Assembly: GCF_013385635.1 (NCBI RefSeq)
Contig: NZ_JACAPR010000004.1
Coordinates: 22,337-86,336, forward strand
Source of the DNA: Pseudomonas gingeri
GTDB taxonomy: Bacteria > Pseudomonadota > Gammaproteobacteria > Pseudomonadales > Pseudomonadaceae
Length of the DNA: 64,000 nt
Direction: 5' to 3'
Shown: positions 53,201-62,600 of the stretch, piece by piece
How positions within the stretch are numbered: the stretch's first letter is position 1
How the letters are laid out: each line of letters starts with the position of its first letter
Notes under the pieces: model-generated
Databases searched by the model: none
What the model was told of the DNA's origin: nothing
Seen by the model: the letters and a program-made list of their open reading frames with translations, nothing else
Program-made: the position numbers and the translations under genes

Positions 53201-55533
53201 GCCAGGGCGGGCAACTGAAGCAGGCGCTGCGGGCGTTGCCGACATTGCCGCGCGAGCAACTGGTGGTCCCGCCCGTGGCGTCCGGCAACCCGCCGATGCG
53301 CCTGGCCGCCGGACGTAGCGGTTATGTGCCTGACGAGGAGGGAATGGCCAGCGTGTCAGCAGGACCCGACCGCGAAGTGATCCAGCTGGCCCGTGCGGTT
53401 TACCCCAGTCGCGAATGGCGAACCATGGGGCGCTTGCTCGGCATGGAGAACACCGGCGCTGTCGCCGCGCCAAGGCGCAACCCGGAACTGATCAAGCTGG
53501 CCCGCGAAGTCTACCCGGCCCATTCGTGGGAGGCGGTGGAGCGCTTTCTCGGTCAGGAACAGGCCGACGACCTGGTTTTTTCCGGGCGCCTGGGGGAGCT
53601 GTGGATCGAATACCAGCATCTCAGCCAGCACCTGGACAGCTGGATCTGGACCCCGAGCTACTACCGGCAGGGTCGACACTTCATGGCGGTCTCGGACACC
53701 ACGCGACGCCTGGTCGCCGAAGAAATCAAACGCTGCTGGCGTCGCGAGACACCCGCGGCCCGCGGCACCCAGGGGGCGCTTCCGGGCAGTCGGCTGAGGC
53801 TGGATAACCACCGGGTCGGGACCTTGCCCGCGTTGACCGCCGACTTCAGTCATGTCAGCGAGTTGAGCCTGAACAGCGTCGGTGTGTCTGGCGATATCGA
53901 TGGCTTCCTGCGTCGGTTCAGTGGCGTGCGCTGGCTGACCATGAGCGCCAACGAGCTTGGCGCGCTGCCACCGGCCATCGCCGCCATGGGCGGGCTGACC
54001 AAGTTGATCCTGCCCGACAACGGCATTGTCCTGACGGCGCAAACCGCCGGGCAACTGGCGCGCCTGACCCACCTGCAACTGCTGACCCTGGAGGGCAATC
54101 CGCTCGGTCACCCGCTCGACCTGTCGGCGCTGACCGGACTGCGTGGCTTGGGCTTGCAGAGGACCGGACTGACGGCCTTGCCGGTCGGGCTTGAACGCCT
54201 GGCGAGCCTGGAAATACTGGACTTGAGTGACAATACGCTGGGGATCGCACCGGATGTTTCGAGCCTGACGCGTCTGCAAAGCCTGCACCTCAGGCGTACG
54301 GGGATCAGCCAGTGGCCGACGGGTTTCGAACATTGTCCGGATCTGCAGTCCCTGGACCTGAGTCACAACGCGATCAGTCATATACCGGCGTCGGTCGAGA
54401 CACTGTTGCGTGCCTTGCGCCCCGCACAGCGCTGGGCCACCAACCTGCTGGGCAACCCGCTGACTGGCGCGGCCCGGGTCACCGGCTTGCAACTGGGGCT
54501 CAGTGGCGTGGTGGAGTCGGTACCGCTGCCTGACGCTACCGACGCGAGCCTCTGGTTGGAGGGGATTGCTGTCGAGCAGCAGGCCTCCAGGAATGCTCTT
54601 TGGCAGGCGTTGAACGAAGAGCCCGGCAGCGGTGATTTTTTCAAGGTTATCCAGAGCCTGACGATATCGGCGGACTTCACCGCGGCCGCCTCTCGTCCGG
54701 CGCTGATGTCGCGGGTCTGGAGGATGATGGACGCCATTGCCGGTAACAGTGAACTGCGCGGCAGGGTTTTGCGCTTGTCGGCGGAAACCGACACCTGTGC
54801 AGACGGTATGGCGGATATCTTCAGCAACCTGGATTTCGAGGTGCTGCTGGAGCAGGCGCAGGCCCTGGCCGACCCTGTCGCGCGCGGTGTCGAGCTGTTG
54901 AAACTGGCGAAAAGCAAGGCCCGTCTGCAGGCCCTGGGGCGCGTGGCGGATGGGGAGTACCGCCGACAATTGGCCCTTGAACAACCCCCGGATGAAGTGG
55001 AAATCCATCTGGCCTACCGGATTGGCCTGACACAGAAACTGGAGTTGCTGGCCCAGCCCGAGGCGATGATCTTTCGGGCCATGTCCAACGTGACACCGCA
55101 GCAGATCGAAGACGCCGGGCGCGTGGTGCTGGCGGCGGAAGCGGACGGTGGCCTGGCCCGCGCGCTCCTGGCACTGGAGCCGCCGTTCTGGCGGGAGTTC
55201 CTGGAGCAGCAACATGCCGCCGAACTCAAGCTCAACAGCGAGTTCTACTACGCCAGGCTGGAGGCCCTCGAAGCATTGAAGGACAAGCTGGATGAGTGGA
55301 TCGAACCCGGACGCGGCACTGAAGCCGAGCGAGCAGGGTTGCGCGAAGCGATCACGCAACTGGCGGCGGATCTGGATATTGCGCCGGATCAGTTGTTCAG
55401 CGGGCAGCCGATGAGCGAGCGACTCTATCGCGAGGTGCTGGAGGCCATTGCCGAAGGGCAGGGCGCAATGCTGCGGCGCTTGACCCAGGAGGCGTTGGAT
55501 CGCCTGGTGGTATCGGGCACCACGGATTTTTGA
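50215..55533 (+). CDS. Giant LRR-NEL E3 ubiquitin ligase effector with DUF6543 toxin domain
   Basis: A 1772-residue protein. The long N-terminal part (about 25-1050) resembles the DUF6543 dermonecrotic toxin-like region, with hydrophobic segments near 455-530 (LNLLVFVPGLGQVMLLAMATRM, LLGVAMNVVFIGGVGAV). A repeated 27-residue motif occurs near 1053 and 1093 (ARAVYPSREW and AREVYPAHSW). Leucine-rich repeats cover about 1203-1400 (LEILDLSDNTL, LQSLDLSHNAI). The C-terminal NEL domain follows, with the catalytic Cys1528 in TCADGMADIF, as in IpaH/SspH CxD motifs. Such ligases ubiquitinate host proteins, so a eukaryotic target is likely. No signal peptide or secretion genes are nearby. ATG 50215 has AGGAG upstream. 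Confidence 0.85.
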   Translation: MDDHPIRPGRRAAQSIVPLNRHQAFIASRIPAPLKHPGSACLKALARLEPSLPPWYAQAAVALRTDFEKSQHDRCVSQHELEAILARILPLERFAEPLLKEAIHKTFGLELDVRQTYFVRRMQRRRASSLGGLLDFSAGDPQVRHWYWDITLLEAALHNFVAAEAAKAPAEGSEFITHDHNSGGVRMTYIREHELPLRPERFAALCRMLDLGGRYQAHLNAVLNPVDVGQKQRLRQTWVLHLRNELREAVHLARMKDDIPQDAYRMLLQWLADLGDMRLDGHGVRPLRLRMLGVDLSDILLFGAGHGGTLQRCVAYVPGDDRQPIRHYASTTAFMIELRTRLHGAGYRRFFSRFIPIREQAAFFSALKKRLDPADRHDMWDDYRLDPGLRVGLELVERPLRVDSRAALERVLADACELKIGRMLGDARSLAVPTNDEDREARIARFMAMFDAGMDVLNLLVFVPGLGQVMLLAMATRMLHEVYSGVEAWEAGETREAWAHLLGVAMNVVFIGGVGAVLPHVDTSAFVDSLVPVSLREGVMRLWKPDLRPYEHQPLLPSGALPDKLGAHDYLDDYYLPLEGRYYRLQADEHWPGGYRARHARADELVNPYAPVFRSNGAGGWRHELDAPLSWDDERLFARLGPEAASLDGLSARRIMDLCGIDADVLREVQQNVRLPPALLGDTVTRFVLDRELGRLVQRLQAGGASSGSLDELHMEMQLLTSDRVWPRSKVLRLLNGSGRLLQEYPENIDAGIPRIEVRWPGLDADGLLEQVLRQLDEAQIRTLLREEFGLGTVSLSARVATLRQRLAGEAVRRRADLFDSHYYHRTAPVRDEPGVAVLHREFPRLPVRVAQELARQADSRELQQFDAGRVPLRLAEEARHYLRTVHQVRLYESLYLDSVNQDEAYRVVLPMLEQLPGWSEDVRIEIRDGAFDGALLASVGPRSASINRVLIRDQGLYEACDEVARDLHGSDDLYAAILHALPDAERIALGFPHVGQGGQLKQALRALPTLPREQLVVPPVASGNPPMRLAAGRSGYVPDEEGMASVSAGPDREVIQLARAVYPSREWRTMGRLLGMENTGAVAAPRRNPELIKLAREVYPAHSWEAVERFLGQEQADDLVFSGRLGELWIEYQHLSQHLDSWIWTPSYYRQGRHFMAVSDTTRRLVAEEIKRCWRRETPAARGTQGALPGSRLRLDNHRVGTLPALTADFSHVSELSLNSVGVSGDIDGFLRRFSGVRWLTMSANELGALPPAIAAMGGLTKLILPDNGIVLTAQTAGQLARLTHLQLLTLEGNPLGHPLDLSALTGLRGLGLQRTGLTALPVGLERLASLEILDLSDNTLGIAPDVSSLTRLQSLHLRRTGISQWPTGFEHCPDLQSLDLSHNAISHIPASVETLLRALRPAQRWATNLLGNPLTGAARVTGLQLGLSGVVESVPLPDATDASLWLEGIAVEQQASRNALWQALNEEPGSGDFFKVIQSLTISADFTAAASRPALMSRVWRMMDAIAGNSELRGRVLRLSAETDTCADGMADIFSNLDFEVLLEQAQALADPVARGVELLKLAKSKARLQALGRVADGEYRRQLALEQPPDEVEIHLAYRIGLTQKLELLAQPEAMIFRAMSNVTPQQIEDAGRVVLAAEADGGLARALLALEPPFWREFLEQQHAAELKLNSEFYYARLEALEALKDKLDEWIEPGRGTEAERAGLREAITQLAADLDIAPDQLFSGQPMSERLYREVLEAIAEGQGAMLRRLTQEALDRLVVSGTTDF

Positions 55534-55572
55534 GGGGAAAGAGCAGTCGATCGTTCCCGCAGGCGTTCGATC

Positions 55573-55782
55573 GTTCCCACGCTCCGGCGTGGGAATGCCT
55601 CACTGGACGCCCCGCGTCCGCTCCACTCCGGTTTTGTGACGCGGAGCGTCACGGCTGCATTCCCACGCAGAGCGTGGGAACGATCAAAAAAACTTGTAGG
55701 TGCTGGCTTGTGTAGGAGCCGGGCTTGCCCGCGAAGCTTTTAGCGGTCTCAAGGGCCTCATCGCCGGCAAGCCGGCTCCTGC
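55573..55782. repeat. Mixed REP cluster (families A and B) between the convergent effector genes
   Basis: Family A elements, identical in type to those around the RAYT gene, are at 55573-55596, 55636-55652 (GTGACGCGGAGCGTCAC) and 55658-55681. A family B pair follows at 55712-55782 (GTAGGAGCCGGGCTTGCCCG and GCCGGCAAGCCGGCTCCTGC). The cluster covers the whole interval between two convergent giant genes and may block read-through. Confidence 0.85.
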
Positions 55783-55809
55783 AGTGGCTGTGTTCGAGCT
55801 TGACGCAGA

Positions 55810-58800
55810 TCAGCTCGCCAGGCCGTGTTCCTGCAACGCCTGCAGCGTCAGGCGTTCCATTTCGTTGTTGTGTTCACGGCCGATGGCTTCGTAGAGGCTC
55901 TGGTATTCGGCGTCGGTCATGGCCCGCTCGAACACCTCCTGCTCGGACTTGCCCAGTGTCGCGGCCGTGGTTTTCATGACGGCCTGCAAGCGGGTCTTTT
56001 CCTCCTCCGGCAGGTTTTCAGTGTTGAACCAGCGCTCCTGGGCCGATTGCAGGTCCAGCAGGGCGTCGCTCTTGGCGTCGCGCAGCGCCTCCTTCTCGCT
56101 GAGCTCTTGCAGGTACTGGATTTCCAGGTATTCCTTCCAGAACTCCTGCTTGACGATCTGGTTGACGTTATCCAGCGGCTGCCGCTCCTGCTCGAGGATG
56201 GTCTGGTAGGCCGTCTCCACCTGGGTCGGGGTGACCCCGGCAATCTGGCTGTAATACATCTTCGAGGCCTGCCAGGGCAGTTCCAGGCGCTCCCCCAGAC
56301 CGATGCGAAAGGCCAGGTAGACCTCCGCTTCATCGGGACTCCGACCCTCGCCCCGGCGTTTGTTGATCACCGCCCGGGCCTGGGCATTGACACGATCCAG
56401 GCGCGATTTGCCCTTGGCCAGTTGCAACAGTTTCAACTCGGTGCTGCTGGCGTCCGGTTCGGCATAGGCTTCGTGCAGCAGCACATCGAGGCCCATGTCG
56501 CTGAACGCCACGGTGATGCCGTCGGCACAGGCGTCCCCTTGCGGTGCGTTGGCCTTGGCAAAGAGTTTCTCGCGCAGTGCGGTGTCCTCGACCGCGGCCT
56601 TGACCATGCGCCGGACCTTGTCCTTGAGCGTGGCGCGCGTGGCCTCATCGCCAAAGTCGGCCGACTCCCTGAGGTCGCCGATCACCCGGAAAAACGCCTC
56701 GGACTGCTCGACCGGTTCTTCGCCGGCCAGGCGCATCCAGGCGTCACGGAAGGCCTCCTGTTCCTTGTTGTCGAGCCCTTCCATCCAGGCACTTTCATCC
56801 CGTGAGACGAGTTCCCGCGAGCCCTGCGGACTATGTGCCGGCGGTTCATCACCGCTCACGCTGGCATCCGAATCCGAGTCGTTCGGGATATCCAGCCCCA
56901 GGTCGAGTCCGGTTTCCGCGTGGTATTCCACGGCGTCATCGAAATAGTCGGTGCCGATGGGGTTGTCATGGAGATTGATAGCCCTGGCCATGCGTTGCCC
57001 TTCCTCACTGGTATCCAGGACTGATTCCGGGATCGTGGTCAACTGGTTGAAGCTCAGGTCCAGGTGGGTCAATGCCGGCAACTGCTGGTAGCCGGTCGGC
57101 CATTGAGTGAGCCCGGTGTTGCGCAGGACGATACGGGTCAGCTCGAGCATTGCGCTGAAATCCGGCGTACGACCCAGGGTCATATTGTTGCCCAGGTCCA
57201 GTTCCCGCAGGTGGGTCAGCCCGGAGAGCAGGGTGGCGGTTTGCTCGTTGAGGACGATATGGTTGCCGTTGAGGTTGAGGTAGGCCAGTTCGGACATCGA
57301 GCTCACCGCCGGCGGAATCTCGCTCAGGGCCCCGCCGCTGATATACAGGCGCCGCAGTTGCGGGAAACCTTCGAGGAAACTGTTCAGCCCCTGGGTAGTG
57401 TCCGGGTGACCCAGGCTCAGAAGCAGTTCGGTGACATGGCTGAAGTCGGCCGACAGCACCGGCAGCCGGACTCCCGCGTCGTACAGTACGAAGTTGAGTC
57501 GGTAGCCTTGATCAGGGGCGCTCTGAAAGAACTCCCGGCGCCAGCATTGCTTGATCGATCTGGCCATATACATTCTGACCATCCTTTGCAGGGTGGGCTC
57601 CGCCGATGTATCGACCCAGGCGGCGAGCTCCGTGCACAAGGTGTTGTACTCGATCTCCAGTTCTTCGAGGCGGTTTACCGCCGCGACGTCGTTCAGGCCG
57701 CGCAGGCCGAGAAAGATCTCGACCTGTCGCCAGGAATGTTCGGGATAAAGGCGTTGCGCCAGTGTGGTGAATGCCAGCGAGCGTGTGCCCGGGATTCTTT
57801 CCTCGGCCTCGGGGCCGGCGACCGATGTGCTGGGGCGACGGGCGGCCAGGCGCATGGGCGGTGTTTCGTTGGGCTTGGTGGGTGGCGCTCCGAGGAGTTT
57901 TTCCAGTTCCTTGCGCGGCGGTAATGGCTGATCGAGTACGGTCTGCTTGAGGTTGGCCGCCTCATGGGGGCTGGGAAAACCCAGGGCCTTGCGCTCGGTG
58001 TCGGGCAGGGCATGGAGGACGCTGCTGTACAGATTGTCCGGACCGTGCAGCTCCTGGCCCAGGGCGTCATGGGCTTCGTACTGGCCGGCACTTTTGACCA
58101 GCACCTTGCGAATCGGCGCCTGCTCCGTGCCGAGGCTGTCGAGCAATGGCCCGCTGAAATGCGGCTCGCGTATTTCCAGGCGAATCTGGTCCGACCAGCC
58201 CGGCAGCTTGCCGATCTGGCTGAGGATCAGTTTGTCGGTATCGGGGTTGCTCGTTGCGTCGAGGTACAGTCCTTCACGGGCTCGCGCCAGACGCAAGTTA
58301 CGGCTGTAATACCGGGCCTCTTCCGCCAGTCGCAACGGTACGCGCTTAGCATCGAGCAGGAGCCGCCGCTCGGCCGGGTTGGCGTTTCTGGACAATTCCT
58401 CCGCGACCGGATTGGACAGGCCCGGAAATTCCTGGCGGATCACCGTGACGGCAGGGTCGTTGCTCTGGGTGCGATAGCGATAGTGTGAGTAGAACAGTTC
58501 CCTGCGACGATTGCTGGCCTGGGTCGCGAGTTTGCGCCTGAGGGCCACGGTACGCGCATCCACGCTGATGGGACCGGCGCCGAAGTCCTCGCCCAGCAAG
58601 TTACGGGCTTCGGTTTCATCGAGGTTTTCCAGGACCTTGCGCAATAGTTGGTTGGCGTTGAGCCCGGGCCAGCGCAGGTCGATGCGTCGCAACGATTGCG
58701 CCTGGCCGGCGGGGTATTCCTTCAGCGGCGCGCCGTGTCGATCCAGCAGGCGCAACACTTTCGATTGTGGCCAGACCGGTTCGCTGGTGAGCAATTGCAG

Positions 58801-60804
58801 TTCCATATGCAGTTCGTCCAGTGAGCTGTTGGCCTCGCCACCGCTGTGCAGGCGTTGCACCAGGCGCTTGAGGTCCTGGTCGAGCTTGAAGCGTGTCACG
58901 CTGTCCTCGAGCAGGGCCGGAGGCGGTTCCTGGTCCAGGTGCAGCCGACGCAGGATGCCGTCGTCAACCTCGCTCAACTGCATGACCTTTTCCACCGATG
59001 CCGGGTCCAGGCTGGCCGCATCCGGCCCCAACCGGGAAAACAGTTGCGCTCGTTGCCACTGCAAGGGTTGTTCGAACTCATGGAGCCAGGCGCCCTTGCC
59101 GTTGTGATAGACCAATGGGGCATAGGTGTCGGGGTTACTCGGGTGTTGCAGGCGGAAGCGGTTGGCGGTTGCATCGGGACGGATCCGGTAATGGCGGCCG
59201 TTGAGGCCCAGGTAGGTCTGGTCCTGATGGTGATAGAGCCCCGAGGCATCGGCTTTCAGTTCCGGCGAATCGGGCAACGGGTGTTCGTAAGGGGTCAGGT
59301 CGGGTTTCCACAGTGCCGGCTTGCCTTGGGGGGATTTGATCGGCTTGAGCCCTTGGACAAACGACGCACCTTCGACATCCCGGGCCAGAGCGGTCCCGGC
59401 CCCCAGCAGTTCGACATTCAGCAGCACGCCGATAAAGCCGAGCACCGCTTGCATTTTTTCTTCATGGCGCCATTCGTCGATGCCGTTGTAGAGCTGTACG
59501 AGCATCTGTGCGGCCGCGACCGCGAGCATCGCCTCGCCGAGCCCGGGCACCAGGAACAACAGGTTGATGCCCCAGTTCAGCAACGAGTGCAGGCGGGCAA
59601 CACGGGTCTTCTTGTCCTCATCGCCCGTGGGCACCGCGCTGACGCGGGCATCGTCGAGCTTCTTGACCGTTTGCAGGACGCAGAACTCGTTGAACGGGTT
59701 GTCGCCCAGCGAGCTTTTCTCCAGGTGCAGGCTGGCTTGCGCGGCGGCCTTGCGTTGCCCGCTGACGGGATCGAGCGGGTTCAGGCGATCGTCGAGGGCC
59801 TGGAAGAAGGCCGGTTGCGTGCGCAGGTGCACATAATGCTTGAAGAACGCCTGGTAGGTTTTATCCCGCAGGCGTTCCCTGAGTTCGTTGTGGAATGCAT
59901 TGACGGACGGGTAGCACTTGACGGCCTGTTGCGGATCGCCGGACAAGTAGGCCACGCAGGGCAGGTCGCCGTTGCTTGCCGGCACGCTGTGCTCGATCAG
60001 CATGACGCCCTTGAGCAACGCACCCCAGCCGCCACTGTCGACGTTCGGGAAATCCAGCAGGGTCAGGGAGTAACAGTGCACCGGGCGCTTGTTCCACTGG
60101 GGTGTCTGCACGGGGGCGAGCAGACCTTGCAACATCTGGTAGGCCGATTGATCCACGTGGCCCTTGATCAGGGCGATTTCCGTCTGTACCGCCAGTTCGT
60201 CGCGCGCCTGTTGCTCGAAGAGCACATTGTAGAGCGGGCTTGGACGACCTCGTCCGGTGGGCAGGAGAAAGTGTTCGACGTGTTGCTTGTACTGGCCGCC
60301 GAGGTCGAGCCGTCGACAGACGGCGGCGAAATCCGTGGGCGTGATGGGTTTGTTCAGGGGCGCGGTGTTTTTGCGCAGGATTGCCGAACCGCGATCGAAA
60401 CCGAAGGGACCGGTTTCGCTGCTTTCGAAGTTCTGCAGGGCGGCTTGCAGCAGGCTTTGCACGAGGGTGTTTTCCTGGCGCGGCGCGCCGAGGGTAGCGG
60501 CAGCCAGGATATGTACGTGGCGGAGCTGGTCCTGGTGAATATCCAGGCCTGGGCCGTAGTGGTCATCCAAGGCTCTGGACAGTAGCGGGGCGGCAAAATC
60601 CTTGACGCTTTTGAAGCCTTGGAGGTACTGCTTCAGTGCACTTTTGGATATCTGGCTCTGCTTGAGGCGCGTAGCGAAGGCCCGGCGCCGTTCGAGGGGG
60701 GCCTGGGTCAGCCAGGGTGGTAGTTGCTTGAGGATCAGGCGATGGTTACGGGTCGACTGTAGTGGTGCGGCGGGGCTGGCAAGTGGGGGTTGCGGGGTAC
60801 TCAT
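55810..60804 (-). CDS. Second giant LRR-NEL E3 ubiquitin ligase effector
   Basis: A 1664-residue homologue of the effector on the opposite strand. The same plan is visible: DUF6543-like N-terminal region with hydrophobic stretches near 425-490 (LNWGINLLFLVPGLGEAMLAVAA), a single ARxYPxHSW-type motif (QRLYPEHSWRQVEIFLG), LRRs at about 1110-1285 (LAYLNLNGNHIVL, LTHLDLSFNQLTTIP) and a NEL domain with Cys1426 in DACADGITVAF. An acidic insert (DSDSDASVSGDEPPAH) lies between LRR and NEL and is absent from its neighbour. The shared architecture implies inverted duplication with divergence, or independent acquisition of family members. Confidence 0.85.
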   Translation of the reverse strand: MSTPQPPLASPAAPLQSTRNHRLILKQLPPWLTQAPLERRRAFATRLKQSQISKSALKQYLQGFKSVKDFAAPLLSRALDDHYGPGLDIHQDQLRHVHILAAATLGAPRQENTLVQSLLQAALQNFESSETGPFGFDRGSAILRKNTAPLNKPITPTDFAAVCRRLDLGGQYKQHVEHFLLPTGRGRPSPLYNVLFEQQARDELAVQTEIALIKGHVDQSAYQMLQGLLAPVQTPQWNKRPVHCYSLTLLDFPNVDSGGWGALLKGVMLIEHSVPASNGDLPCVAYLSGDPQQAVKCYPSVNAFHNELRERLRDKTYQAFFKHYVHLRTQPAFFQALDDRLNPLDPVSGQRKAAAQASLHLEKSSLGDNPFNEFCVLQTVKKLDDARVSAVPTGDEDKKTRVARLHSLLNWGINLLFLVPGLGEAMLAVAAAQMLVQLYNGIDEWRHEEKMQAVLGFIGVLLNVELLGAGTALARDVEGASFVQGLKPIKSPQGKPALWKPDLTPYEHPLPDSPELKADASGLYHHQDQTYLGLNGRHYRIRPDATANRFRLQHPSNPDTYAPLVYHNGKGAWLHEFEQPLQWQRAQLFSRLGPDAASLDPASVEKVMQLSEVDDGILRRLHLDQEPPPALLEDSVTRFKLDQDLKRLVQRLHSGGEANSSLDELHMELQLLTSEPVWPQSKVLRLLDRHGAPLKEYPAGQAQSLRRIDLRWPGLNANQLLRKVLENLDETEARNLLGEDFGAGPISVDARTVALRRKLATQASNRRRELFYSHYRYRTQSNDPAVTVIRQEFPGLSNPVAEELSRNANPAERRLLLDAKRVPLRLAEEARYYSRNLRLARAREGLYLDATSNPDTDKLILSQIGKLPGWSDQIRLEIREPHFSGPLLDSLGTEQAPIRKVLVKSAGQYEAHDALGQELHGPDNLYSSVLHALPDTERKALGFPSPHEAANLKQTVLDQPLPPRKELEKLLGAPPTKPNETPPMRLAARRPSTSVAGPEAEERIPGTRSLAFTTLAQRLYPEHSWRQVEIFLGLRGLNDVAAVNRLEELEIEYNTLCTELAAWVDTSAEPTLQRMVRMYMARSIKQCWRREFFQSAPDQGYRLNFVLYDAGVRLPVLSADFSHVTELLLSLGHPDTTQGLNSFLEGFPQLRRLYISGGALSEIPPAVSSMSELAYLNLNGNHIVLNEQTATLLSGLTHLRELDLGNNMTLGRTPDFSAMLELTRIVLRNTGLTQWPTGYQQLPALTHLDLSFNQLTTIPESVLDTSEEGQRMARAINLHDNPIGTDYFDDAVEYHAETGLDLGLDIPNDSDSDASVSGDEPPAHSPQGSRELVSRDESAWMEGLDNKEQEAFRDAWMRLAGEEPVEQSEAFFRVIGDLRESADFGDEATRATLKDKVRRMVKAAVEDTALREKLFAKANAPQGDACADGITVAFSDMGLDVLLHEAYAEPDASSTELKLLQLAKGKSRLDRVNAQARAVINKRRGEGRSPDEAEVYLAFRIGLGERLELPWQASKMYYSQIAGVTPTQVETAYQTILEQERQPLDNVNQIVKQEFWKEYLEIQYLQELSEKEALRDAKSDALLDLQSAQERWFNTENLPEEEKTRLQAVMKTTAATLGKSEQEVFERAMTDAEYQSLYEAIGREHNNEMERLTLQALQEHGLAS

Positions 60805-61545
60805 GATAATCAGCTTTTTCCGTGGATACGGTATTCAGCTTATGCCGAATACCTGTCCGTAAAGGTTGAAAAAGTTGAGTAAAATCAGTTAGTTATTATC
60901 TGTTATTCGCGTCTTTGAAGTAGCTGGTTATGGTCTTTTTCCCGGCGTTTCGTGGTAGCGCCGCGAACGATGTTCATCGGGTTGCGGCTAGGAGGATTTG
61001 CCATCGAATGGCAGGAAGGCAGGAACACGAAGGGGAGCCGAAGCTCCCCTTGAATGCGTTGTTGTGTGCTCTTTTTTTATTATTGAGGGGCGGTCTGTTG
61101 TTGTTTTTGTCAACCGTGGCCCTTTACCGCTGTTTTGGCTGACCCCCATCCGGGGTCAAAGAGCAAACGTATTTTTTTGAGCGCTGATCTGCCTTATCAG
61201 GTGATCCAACCAGTTCGGGAGCTACCTTGAGGTAGTTTTATTGTTCTCTGCCCGGTTGCGGGTGACGGTTAAGTCCCCTGAAAGCACACCTTCTCCAAAA
61301 AAATCTGTTAGCTGCGTCTCTGCCGTGTTGTTTTTGTTATGTCAGAGTCGGTACGTCTTATTTTTATGGGTTTGCTGCTTTTTATTCTTGTTATGCAAGA
61401 GATATAGCAGGTGGCGTGCCAACTTTTTCAAATCCTTTTAAATCAATGGTTTGAAGATTTAGCTCGACAATCGCCGCAGGAAAAATCGCTGAATCTGTTT
61501 CCGTGTTACTCGTTTGTGTTTCCAGGCGGTAACACCCGGACACAT
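60805..61545. other. 741-base gene-free interval with several hairpins, AT-rich
   Basis: No coding gene is supported on either strand. A GGTATTC (60830-60836) and GAATACC (60847-60853) dyad lies upstream of the second effector gene and may be an operator. Hairpins AAGGGGAGC-CGAA-GCTCCCCTT (61030-61051), GACCCC/GGGGTC (61141-61157) and CTACC-TTGA-GGTAG followed by TTTT (61222-61239) look like terminators or remnants. The composition is more AT-rich than the flanks, consistent with an acquired segment. Confidence 0.5.
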
Positions 61546-62445
61546 TCATCCCGCCTGCCGTGCCTTGGCCACCCGTGAGCCAGTAACACGTCCCAGTACC
61601 GCGCAGATTTCCTGGCCGGCGAGCAGCAGGCGGTCGAGGTCGATACCGGTGTCGATACCCAGGCCGTTGAGCATATAGAGCACGTCTTCGCTGGCGACAT
61701 TACCGCTGGCGCCCTTGGCATAGGGGCAGCCGCCCAGGCCGGCGATGGAGCTGTCGAAGACCTGGATACCTTCGAGCAGGCTGGCGTAGAGATTGGCCAT
61801 GGCCTGGCCGTAGGTGTCATGGAAGTGCCCGGCGAGTTTGTCCCGTGGCACCTGGGCCGCGACCACCTCGAACATCCTGCGGGTGGCGCCTGGCGTGCCG
61901 GTACCGATGGTGTCGCCCAGGGACACTTCGTAGCAGCCCATGGCATACAGTTCGCGGGCCACCACGGCGACCTGCTCGGCGGCGACCGGGCCTTCATAGG
62001 GACAGCCGAGTACACAGGACACGTAGCCACGCACGGTCACGCCATGCTGGCGGGCGGCGTCCATGATCGGCACGAAGCGTTCGAGGCTTTCGCTGATGGA
62101 GCAATTGATATTGCGCTGGGAAAAGGCCTCGGAAGCGGCGGCGAACACCGCCACCTCCCTGACCCCGGCGGCCATGGCATCTTCGAAGCCGCGCAAGTTG
62201 GGCGCCAGCGCGCCGTAAGTGACCCCGGGCTTGCGCTGGATACGGGCGAAGACTTCGGCGGAGCCGGCCATCTGTGGCACCCATTTGGGTGACACGAAGC
62301 TGCCCACCTCGATGTAGCCCAGGCCCGCATCGGTCAGGCGATCCACCAGGCGGACCTTATCGTCCACGCTGATGGGCTGGGCTTCGTTCTGCAGGCCGTC
62401 GCGAGGGCCGACTTCGACCAGGCGTACGTGGGTAGGTAATGACAT
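61546..62445 (-). CDS. liuE: Hydroxymethylglutaryl-CoA lyase
   Basis: A 299-residue TIM-barrel lyase that cleaves HMG-CoA to acetoacetate and acetyl-CoA, the last step of leucine degradation. VGPRDGLQNE near the start provides metal and catalytic residues, and IAGLGGCPYAKGASGNVASE carries the catalytic Cys of the family signature. HFHDTYGQAMANLYASL supplies the metal-binding His pair. It is separated from liuABCD by the two effector genes and lies downstream of liuR on the same strand. Confidence 0.94.
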   Translation of the reverse strand: MSLPTHVRLVEVGPRDGLQNEAQPISVDDKVRLVDRLTDAGLGYIEVGSFVSPKWVPQMAGSAEVFARIQRKPGVTYGALAPNLRGFEDAMAAGVREVAVFAAASEAFSQRNINCSISESLERFVPIMDAARQHGVTVRGYVSCVLGCPYEGPVAAEQVAVVARELYAMGCYEVSLGDTIGTGTPGATRRMFEVVAAQVPRDKLAGHFHDTYGQAMANLYASLLEGIQVFDSSIAGLGGCPYAKGASGNVASEDVLYMLNGLGIDTGIDLDRLLLAGQEICAVLGRVTGSRVAKARQAG

Positions 62446-62493
62446 GGGGAAACACCTTGTATAAAGAGGTGGTCGGTATTGATGCGATCCCTT

Positions 62494-62575
62494 GTAGGAG
62501 CCGGCTTGCCGGCGATGGCGTCCGTACAGGCAACGCTGGGTTCGAGGACCTCATCGCCGGCAAGCCGGCTCCTAC
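62494..62575. repeat. REP doublet (family B)
   Basis: GTAGGAGCCGGCTTGCCGGCGA (62494-62515) and its mirror TCGCCGGCAAGCCGGCTCCTAC (to 62575) are separated by about 38 bases. It lies between liuR and liuE. Confidence 0.85.
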
Positions 62576-62600
62576 AGGGGGCGTTGTGTCCACGGTCGGG

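Noticed and set aside
53356..55359. A 667-codon minus-strand frame opposite the first NEL effector, and a 579-codon plus-strand frame at 58846-60585 opposite the second
   Set aside because: Both are Gln/Arg/Leu-rich shadows without motifs or ribosome sites.
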